Source of the DNA: Hordeum vulgare subsp. vulgare
Lineage: Eukaryota > Streptophyta > Magnoliopsida > Poales > Poaceae
Direction of reading: 5' to 3'
Length of the DNA stretch: 64,000 nt
Assembly (NCBI RefSeq): GCF_904849725.1
Contig: NC_058523.1
Location: 173,024,689 to 173,088,688, forward strand
Shown: positions 55,938-64,000 of the stretch, in pieces
Position numbering within the stretch: the first letter of the stretch is position 1
Layout of the letters: each line of letters begins with the position of its first letter
The notes under the pieces: generated by a model
Seen by the model: the letters and a program-made list of their open reading frames with translations, nothing else
The model's database searches: none
Told to the model about the DNA's origin: nothing
Position numbers and translations under genes: made by a program

Positions 55938-58900
55938 TGTAACATCCCAAAATTATAAATTTTGGAATTTTAAAATAATTATTAGATTGATTATTTGTTT
56001 GTTTGCCTGAGTGATTGAAACTTGAGTGAAATTTGAAACTTTTCAAAAAATTTGAATGAGAGGGCATAAAATGACTTTCCCCTTCTCCGGTGAATTCAAA
56101 TTCAATCTTTTAAAAGCAAAGAGAGAAGATGACATGACTTCTTCAACTATAAAGAATTTGAACGGAGATAGTTGCATATGAATTCTTTTGCATTTCTATT
56201 TGTTTTCTTCATGCAAGAAATGCCAGGAAATAAAATTCTGTCAAACAGAAAAGAGAGGAGGAACATGACCCTCAAACCCATGGGCATTTCGAAGGTTATT
56301 TAAACCCTAAAACTTAGATGGTCATTTGAAAATTATTTGCAAAAGAAAATAAATCTTTTAGGCAATTTTGTGAAAATAATTTTTTCTGAAGTTTTTATTT
56401 TTGCTGTGGAAAAATTCCCATCATTTATATTTTATTTTTCTGATAATTTTAGTATATAGAAACACTTTATTCCGAATTGATTTGAATTCCCTTTTATCAT
56501 TTTAGTTTCCTAGTTTTAAAAATAGGAAAGAAATCTCTATTAAATGGAAATAAGAGCTGGCCCATTAAGACACTTTCCAAATTAGGCCCAACAAGATCAT
56601 CTCCTACCGCTCTCCTTCCTCACGTTACAGAAGTTTCCATCAATGGAGGAAGGAATTCTCTCCTTCCCGATCTCCATCTTCTTTCCTTCCGGACGCCATC
56701 CGAGACCGCTTATAAATTCCCACCGTCCTCCTCTCTCCGTTTTTCCCTTTTCCCAACCCCATCTCCCCTGCCGTGTCGCCCCGCCCAAACCTCGCCCGAG
56801 CCACTACCCAAGACGAGCCAGCAGCACCTGCACGAGCCCCCCATCGCCCCTGCACTCCGCACCCCCCTGCAGCCCTCCCTACCCCGCTGCACCACCCACG
56901 CCCCAACCCCACCCCACCCCCTCGCCCTGCACCTCGCCAGAGCTACTGCCCCTCCCCGACCAGGAGCTTTTCTCCAGGAAACTCCTCCAACGACCCCCCC
57001 CCCTGCAGGTCCCTCCACCCCGTCGCCCCCCCCCCCCCACCTCCACCGCCCCCCTGCCACCCCACCTCCTCCACCGGCCCCTTCCCCACCCTCGCTGGAG
57101 CTCCACCCCGACCCCAGCATCCCTCGGCCACCATTGCCAGCACGGGAGCAACTCCCAGCCACGGTAAGGCCCCCTCTTTCCTTTCTTTTTTTACTTGTTT
57201 TGTTTTTTTTCAGTTTTACCTTTAGATCTATTTTCAACGGTGTAGATTAGAGTAGGATAACCTTTCGGTTTTTAAACAAAAACCGCCAGTTTTTATTCAC
57301 TTAACTCTTAGCCAGAGAACTTTTTCTTATTTAGCGGCCATCCGCTGGTTAGCCTATGCCACGCACACCCATCAGCCAATCAAAAGCTGCCACATGGATT
57401 CCCTGTTTATCTTATTTTTCAGATTTAGTTCAAAACAGAAAAGTTCCAATCTTGTTTAGCCCATAACTTTTGATCCCGAAGTCCAATGATGTTGATTCGT
57501 CTTCCACTAGCTCACAAATTGCCTGTAGTTTTTAAAAACATATAATTTGTCTTTGTTTGAAATTTTCAAATTTGAGTTAGATCAGATTTAGTTTAAACCT
57601 TGTTTTGCCTATTACAGGAGTTTAAAAATAGCTTTTAATTTGATTCCTATTGCTACTGATCACTAGTGATCTTATGTATCAGTGGTAAAAAGTTCAGATT
57701 TGTTTGAGTATTTTAGCATATGGTTTCTTGTGAAACAATTTCTGTTTCACCTCTTTTAGGATTTCGGCTAATTCCTTTTCTATCTTTGTTTTAAAATATT
57801 TTCTTTATTATTTCAGAAACATTATTGTTTTGTTAGTTAAACAATAGTTTTGCAACAAGTTTTATTTTATTTGTATTTGTTTTCATGAAATCAATTCTAG
57901 TTCCTTAGTAACTTGCAATTGGTTTCACCACTGTTTCAAATCCCGTTTGGGAATACTTTCAAATAGTTTTGTGAAAAATACTCCATTTTATCTTAGTTAA
58001 ACTTATATCTTAGTTCGTTGTTATTATTTTCTGTTAGACAAAAACTATTTCGTGTTTGATGTAGTAGAAGACTCCCTAGTCTTATTTGAAGTTTCCTTCG
58101 GATTCCTATTCGCTCTCTCTTTTGTTTTGATTGCTAGAATGATTGCTAGTATGAGTGCTTATGTGAATGATATGTTTGTTATATAGATTTCATCGGAGAG
58201 TGACGAGTAGTCTATCAAGTTATTTCTCGAGAAATTCTTCTTCGTCAACATCACCAGGCAAGTCACTTTGATCAGACTATCACCTATAATTTATGCATCG
58301 TAGTTCTACCATCCTATGCCCAATTGCATGCTGCTTAGGTACTTGGAAATTTTAGTATAGATTGTAGTATCATGTGGTAGGCACACAACAACCCCGATAC
58401 TTGGCCCGGGGACGACAAATTTCATATTGCTATGCTTGAGTAGACGGGATTTCGGTTGAGTGCATAACACGAGTGATGCGAAGTTGATTAAATAATCAAG
58501 ACCGGTTAAGACAAGATTTTCAAGACCTCGGACGCAATGCAACTCTGGGTGAAGGACGGTTGATCGGCTCCCTGGAGAACCCAGTGGATGACCCGGGATG
58601 CTGGGGACGGCCATGACATCCTGCGGAAAGCTTCACCCAGGCTCAAAGAGACGGACGGATATTTTCAAGACCCAAGGCTTACCTGCACAGCCACAAGTCA
58701 TTATGGGCTCTGGCTTGGTTGGACAACGCGGCGACTCTGGATAGGCGGTGCTAGCAGATGTAGAAGAACGGTAGGATTGGATGGGCACCGACAGGGATTC
58801 AGAGGGACCCGTTGAAAGACCATGTTTTGATCATCCGGTCTTCAAACACCCTGAAGTGTGAGGACATACACGGAGGCGATCAAATCTTGTGGGGAACGTG

Positions 58901-59520
58901 TGCAAAACTCTGCAGAGTACTCAAACCTAATCGATTAGCCGTGTCCACGGTCATGGACCACTTGAGCCAAAGGAACTGAAGTTATCTGGATTTCTCAACA
59001 CCATTAAATATATTTGATGAGGGTAATTATTGATAACTCGGGTGCGAGAACTGGTTGGCGGAACCATCTCGTTAACAACCAACAATGTAGTAACATTTTT
59101 CTTTTAGCCCTCTCTTGATGTAGGAGAAAACTTGCTTTTCGCTAAAAACTTATAGCCCCACCTGCCATATATGCATATAGTATAGATGATTACTTTTCAC
59201 CCCTCTCTTATGTGACTTGCCGGCATATTCAATATGCTGACCTACACGGCTGCAACGTCTTATGTTGCAGATATTTTTCTTCGACAAGTAAGAGTACGAT
59301 TCAGGGTTACGGTCTACACTCAACTTGCCGTTGGTGTTTATTGGGACTCCACTCCCTTGACCGCTTCCACTGAGATATTTAAGGTATATATCAGTTTTAC
59401 GCTATTTTACATGTGATTGCACTTTGATATATACATTGATGTACTGTGTGTGCCAGCATACTGATCCAGGGATGGCACAGAAACACAGAGGCTTGACTCG
59501 TCTTGAGTCGGGTCGCTACA
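55938..59520 (+). repeat. Gypsy 2 5' LTR
   Basis: Begins TGTAACATCCC and ends GTCGGGTCGCTACA. A C-rich block (56640-57160) holds a forward open stretch 56643-57167 of Pro/Ser/His-rich low complexity that ends exactly at a donor-like ACGGTAAGG (GT 57164-57165). An acceptor-like TATGTTGCAG is at 59261-59270. Motif TAATCGATTAGCCGTGTCC plus ACGGTCATGGAC lies at 58928-58958. The stretch 57250-58920 is AT-rich, with no gene. Confidence 0.85.
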
Positions 59521-59524
59521 GAAA

Positions 59525-59536
59525 TGGTATCAGAGC
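59525..59536 (+). promoter_or_regulatory. Gypsy 2 primer-binding site
   Basis: TGGTATCAGAGC, four bases after the LTR end: initiator tRNA-Met type, the same spacing as at 10593. Confidence 0.92.
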
Positions 59537-60142
59537 ACATGTTGACTGTAGGACGTGACCCTAGAAACAGGAAATTTCTTAGGATAGGATCTCTCAAAAA
59601 AAAATCTTATTTTCGAAAATACCTTTTACTTCTCATCTCTTTTGATTTCATGAAACGTTCTCTCTCACCTCCAATAGTTAGACAATACCCTTACCCCTTG
59701 ACCTCATGAAGAATCAACGGAGTTCTACTTCAAAGTAAAAAGGATATCACCATGCAATTGAAGAATTGAAGCTACACCCATTGAAGACTCCCAAGACCCG
59801 AAGAACTCAAAGACCCTAAAGTGTCCAAATAATTATATGACCATTAGATCCAAACCCCTTTTATGTACCCACGTTAGATACGATGAATTGTGAGCCGTCA
59901 TTGGTGTGTGTTTTCCGACGGCCACAAATAAAACCTATTCTCAAAAATATTGTTTGTATTGTGTGTATCTTCCTCCCTCTCTTACCCGTCTCATCCCCAA
60001 AACCTCAACCCTACCAGATGGAGTATGAAGCTGGACTTGTAGTCTCTAGACCAGTGACCCAGCTATAGGCTGATATATGGATTCAAAACATGGAGAACCA
60101 CTTCGGGAGCAACTTGATCTCAAGGAAGTATGAAGTGGAACA
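59537..60142 (+). other. Gypsy 2 leader
   Basis: No recognised domain. A possible decayed gag start from about 60020 is suggested by EYEAGLVVSRPVTQL, but nothing firm. GAACA (60138-60142) is the likely Copia 4 target site. Confidence 0.5.
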
Positions 60143-61568
60143 TGTTGGGTAACGTAACATAAATTCAAAATTTTCCTACGCATATTCAGATCTTCCTATG
60201 GAGAGACCAGCAACGAGAGAGGGGTAAGAGCATATTCATACCTTTGAAGATCGCTAAGCGGAAGCGTTGCTAGAACATGGTTGATGGAGTCGTACTCGCA
60301 GCGATTCCGATCTAGTGCCGAACTACGGCACCTCCGCGTTCAACACACGTGCAGCCCGGTGACGTCTCCCGCACATTGCCCCCCCCCCTTTTCTCTCCCT
60401 TGCGCAATGGGCTGAGTGGGGAGGCGCACCAGCCCACCTAGGGGCTGGTTCCCACCCCCACTTGGAAACCTTACCTTTTGGGGTCGTTGCCCCCCTTCGG
60501 TGGTCCCCCGGGGCCACCTCCGGTGGTCCCGGTGGTCCCCGTACGTTACCGGTGATGCCCGAAACACTTCCGGTATCCGAAACCATCCGTCCTATATATC
60601 AATCTTTACCTCCGGACCATGCCGGAGCTCCTCGTGATGTCCGGGATCTCATCTGGGACTCCGAACAACTTTCGGTAACCTCGTATAATAATTCCCTATA
60701 ACCCTAGCGTCATCGAACCTTAAGTGTGTAGACCCTACGGGCTCTGGAGACAGGCACACATGACCGTGACATCTCTCTGGTCAATAACCATCAGTGGGGT
60801 CTGGATACCCGTGGTGGCTCCCAATTGCTCCATAATGATCTCATCGGATGAACCACGATGTCAAGGATTCAATCAATCCCGTATACGATTCCCTTTGTCT
60901 GTCGGTATAGAACTTGCCCGAGATTCGATCGTTGGTATACCTATACCTTGTTCAATCTCGTTACCGATAAGTCTCTTTACTCGTTCCGTAGAACGTCATC
61001 GTGTGACTAACTCCTTAGTCACATTGAGCTCATGATGATGTTCTACCGAGTGGGCCCAGAGATACCTCTCCGTCACACGGAGTGACAAATCCCGATCTCG
61101 ATTCGTACCAACCCAACAGACACTTTCGGAGGCACCCGTAGTGCACCTTTATAGTCACCCAGTTACGTTGTGTCGTTTGATACACCCAAAGCACTCCTAT
61201 GGTATCCGGGAGTTGCACAATCTCACGGTCAAAGGAAAAGATACTTGACATTAGAAAAGCTTTAGCATACGAACAATACGATCTAGTGCTACGCTTAGGA
61301 TTGGGTCTTGTCCATCACATCATTCTCCCAATGATGTGATCCCGTTATCAATAACATCGAATGCCCATGATCAGGAAACCATGATCATCTATTGACTAAC
61401 GAGCTAGCCAACTAGAGGCTTGCTAGGGACACATTGTGATCTATTTATTCAAACATGTATTACTGATTCCTGTTAATACAATTATAGCATGAACAATAGA
61501 CGATTATCATGAACAAGGAAATATGATAATAACCACATTATTATTGCCTCTAGGGCATATTTCCAACA
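60143..61568 (-). repeat. Copia 4 3' LTR, shortened and lacking a TATA region
   Basis: 1426 bp against 1810-1823 bp for the other three Copia elements. Relative to them, the part from the AAGGGAGAGAAAAGGGG run (about 60380-60410) to CTGCACGTGTGTTGAACGC (about 60335-60355) lacks roughly 400 bp that elsewhere contains TATATATA and the presumed transcript start. Ends are TGTTGGAAATATGCCC and CGTTACCCAACA on the reverse strand. Confidence 0.85.
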
Positions 61569-61580
61569 GTCTCACACTTG
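61569..61580 (-). promoter_or_regulatory. Copia 4 polypurine tract
   Basis: CAAGTGTGAGAC on the reverse strand next to the LTR; one base differs from CAAGTGGGAGAC in the other copies. Confidence 0.75.
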
Positions 61581-61600
61581 CACTAGAGTCAATAATCTAG

Positions 61601-64000
61601 TTACATTGTGATGTATCGAACACCCATAGCATTATGGTGTTGATCATATTTTGCTCGTGGAAGAGGTTTAGTCAACGGGTCTGCAATATTCAGATCCGTG
61701 TGTACTTTACAAATATCTATCACTCCACTCTGGACATGGTCCTGGATGGAGTTGTAGCGGCGTTTGATGTGCTTCATCTTCCGGTGAAACCTGGGCTCCT
61801 TGGCTATGGCAATGGCTCAAGTGTTATCATAGAAGAGTGTCATAGGACCCGACGCACTTGGAACCACTCCAAGGTTGGTGATGAGCTCCTTCATCCAAAT
61901 TCCTTCATGAGCCGCTTCTGAAGCAGCTATATACTCCGCCTCACACGTAGATGCTGCCACGACTTCTTGCTTGCTGCTGCACCAGCTCACTGCCCCACAA
62001 TTCAACACATATACATATCCGGTCTGTGACTTAGAGTCATCCGGATCTGTGTCGAAGCTAGCGTCGACGTAACCCTTTACGACGAGCTCTTCGTCACCTC
62101 CATAAACGAGAAACATTTCCTTAGTCCTTTTCAGGTACTTAAGGAGATTCTTGACCGCTGTCCAGTGTTCCATACCTGGATAACTTTGGTACCGCCCTAC
62201 CAAACTTATGGCAAGGTTTATATCAGGTCTGGTACACAGCATGGCATACATTAGAGAGCCCACGGCTGAAGCGTAGGGGACAGAACTCATCTTCTCTCTA
62301 TCTGCTACCGTGGTCGGCGACTGAGTCTTACTCAATCTCATACCTTGCAAAACTGGCAAGAACCCTTTCTTTGAGTTTTCCATATTGAACTTCTTCAATA
62401 TCTTGTCAAGGTATGTACTTTGCGGAAGACCTATGAGGCGTCTCGATCTATCTCTATAGATCTTGATGCCTAATATGTATGCAGCTTCTACAAGGTCCTT
62501 CATTGAAAAACTCTTGTTCAAATAGGCCTTTATGCTCTCCAACATCTCTATATTATTCCCCATCAATAATATGTCATCCACATACAGTATGAGGAAAGCT
62601 ATAGAGCTCCCACTCACTTTCTTGTACAGATAGGCTTCTCCGTAAACCTGTATGAACCCAAACGCTTTAATCACCTCATTAAAGAGAATGTTCCAACTCC
62701 GAGATGCTTGCACCAGCCCATAGATGGAGCGCTGGAGCTTGCACACTTTGTTAGCACCCTTAGGGTCGACAAAACCTTCTAGTTGTATCATATACAACTC
62801 TTCTTTAAGGTTCCCGTTAAGGAACGCTGTTTTGACGTCCATTTGCCAAATTTCATAATCATAAAAGGCGGCAATTGCTAACATGATTCGGACTGATTTC
62901 AGCTTCGCTACTGGAGAGAAAATCTCTTCGTAGTCAACTCCTTGAATTTGTCGAAAACCCTTTGCGACAAGTCGAGCTTTGTAAACGGTTACATTACCGT
63001 TTGCATCAGTCTTCTTCTTGAAGATCCATTTATTTTCTATGGCTCGCCGGTCATCGGGCAAGTCCACCAAAGTCCATACTTTGTTCTCATACATGGATCC
63101 TATCTCAGATTTCATAGACTCAAGCCATTTGTTGGAATCCGGGCCCGCCATCGCTTCTTCATAGTTCGAAGGTTCACCGTTGTCTAACAACATGATTTCC
63201 ATCACAGGGTTGCCGTACCACTCTGGTGCGGAGCGTGCCCTTGTGGACCTTCGCGATTCAGTAGTAACTTGATCCGAAGCTTCATGATCATCATCATTAA
63301 CTTCCTCTTCAGTCGGTGTAGGCGCCACAGGAACAACTTCCCGCGCTGCGCTACTATCCTATTCGAGATGGGGTGTAATTACCTCATCAAGTTCTACCTT
63401 CCTCCCACTTACTTCTTTTGAGAGAAACTCTTTCTCTAGAAAGGATCCGTTCTTGGCAACAAAGGTTTTACCTTCGGATCTAAGATAGAAGGTATACCCA
63501 ATAGTTTCCTTAGGGTATCGTATGAATACGCATTTCTCCGCTTTGGGTTCGAGCTTTTCTGGTTGAAGTTGCTTCACATAAGCATCGCAGCCCCAAACTT
63601 TAAGAACTGACAACTTAGGTTTCTTGCCAAACCATAGTTCATACGGTGTCGTCTCAATGGATTTAGACGGTGCCCTATTTAAAGTGAATGATGCAGTTTC
63701 TAATGCGTATCCCCAAAATGATAGCGGTAAGTCGGTAAGACACATCATAGATCGTACCATATCTAATAAAGTGCGAATACGACGTTCAGACACTCCGTTG
63801 CGTTGCGGTGTGCCAGGCGGCGTCAGTTGTGAAACGATTCCACACTTCCTTAGGTGTGTGCCAAACTCGTGACTCAAATATTCTCCTCCACGATCAGATC
63901 GTAGACATTTAATTTTTCTATCACGTTGATTCTCAACCTCACTCTGAAATTCCTTGAACTTTTCAAACGTCTCAGATTTGTGCTTCATCAAGTAAATATA
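61601..64000 (-). pseudogene. Copia 4 Pol, C-terminal part, two in-frame stops
   Basis: The reverse frame runs in from beyond the window. Integrase core with RSDRGGEYLS and GVSERRIRT (catalytic Asp and Glu present), CVFIRYPKETIGYTF, then TAG at 63359-63361. RT follows with WIFKKKTDANGNVTVYKARL and LYVDDILLM, then RNase H with YVDASFDTD and CEAEY. A TGA at 61817-61819 directly after FYDNT replaces the Gly codon of DNTGA, and the frame then stays open to TAA at 61601-61603 (GVRYITM). Apart from the two stops it is collinear with 41788-45768. It cannot make full Pol without readthrough. Confidence 0.9.

Larger units (their letters stand above)
55938..60142 (+). mobile_element. Second Ty3/gypsy element: LTR and leader, interrupted by Copia 4
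   Basis: An LTR of 3583 bp (55938-59520), a primer-binding site and about 620 bp of internal leader. The Copia at 60143 interrupts it; the remainder is outside the window. The insertion split LINE ORF2. The preceding 5 bases are ACAAA; the matching duplication cannot be seen. Confidence 0.85.
60143..64000 (-). mobile_element. Reverse-strand Copia (BARE/Angela/WIS-like), 3' part only
   Basis: Its 3' LTR is 60143-61568, followed on the reverse strand by RNase H, RT and the integrase region up to the window edge. The 5' part, 5' LTR and second target duplication are outside. Pol has two in-frame stops but no frameshift that I can see. Confidence 0.9.

Noticed and set aside
56643..57237. Overlapping Pro-, Gly- or Arg-rich open stretches on both strands of the Gypsy 2 LTR
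   Set aside because: Low-complexity C-rich DNA gives open frames on several frames at once; not called as genes.
1..64000. Possibility of an intact host gene or RNA gene
   Set aside because: No frame outside transposons has both a full domain and an intact start and stop. The only host-like sequences are the broken peroxiredoxin and the unidentified antisense fragments. No tRNA cloverleaf was noticed, but no covariance search was possible.

Overview
This window is intergenic nuclear DNA of a large-genome grass, most likely a Triticeae species (wheat, Aegilops or barley group). The evidence is BARE/Angela/WIS-type Copia LTRs (TGTTGGAA(T/A)TATGCCCTAGAGG...), Athila-type elements resembling the Triticeae Sabrina/WHAM group, a Tekay-like chromovirus with LTRs over 4 kb, an L1-type LINE and a CACTA transposon. 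I see no intact host gene, tRNA, rRNA or CRISPR array. Family names are recalled by eye and none was searched.

The window is a deep stack of nested insertions. (1) Positions 1-2017 are LTR fragments of two gypsy-type elements. (2) A decayed Athila-type element runs 2018-4919 (gag-protease), 34732-38359 (Athila ORF1-like region and long UTR) and 38360-48694 (3' LTR). Its RT, RNase H and integrase are missing, and its 3' LTR end sits inside the ORF1-like gene of a second related element (48695-about 50470). (3) A CACTA DNA transposon, 4920-34728 (29-bp TIRs, TSD TTC, about 6.9 kb net), lies in the first Athila element. It carries a broken antisense peroxiredoxin (PRXIIE-like) gene, an unidentified antisense gene fragment, a 735-bp TIR-bounded insertion, a 660-bp duplication and a hidden array with a period of about 155 bp. 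(4) The CACTA was hit by a Tekay-like Gypsy (6434-20751, TSD TATGG) and by a defective Copia (22595-31180, TSD GATTG) that splits the peroxiredoxin copy. (5) A full-length Copia with one uninterrupted 1326-codon Gag-Pol frame (38713-47641, TSD AAAAA) sits in the Athila 3' LTR.

(6) From about 50480 an L1-type LINE (long ORF1 with zinc-knuckle and AT-hook motifs, start of the ORF2 endonuclease) runs to 55937. It is interrupted by a Copia solo LTR (52886-54708, TSD ATGGA) and cut by another gypsy, of which a 3.6-kb LTR, a primer-binding site and a short leader are visible (55938-60142). (7) That leader is interrupted by a reverse-strand Copia (60143 to the window end) with two in-frame stops in pol and a shortened 3' LTR without a visible TATA region.

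The strongest candidates for something new are: a defective Copia with nearly identical LTRs and a leader well preserved relative to the intact copy, implying mobilisation in trans; a Gypsy with an extra coding region before gag and consensus splice acceptors just before both start codons; the CACTA cargo; and an LTR-internal exon-intron-like layout with a motif shared by three different gypsy LTRs. Identity estimates were made by eye and need alignment.
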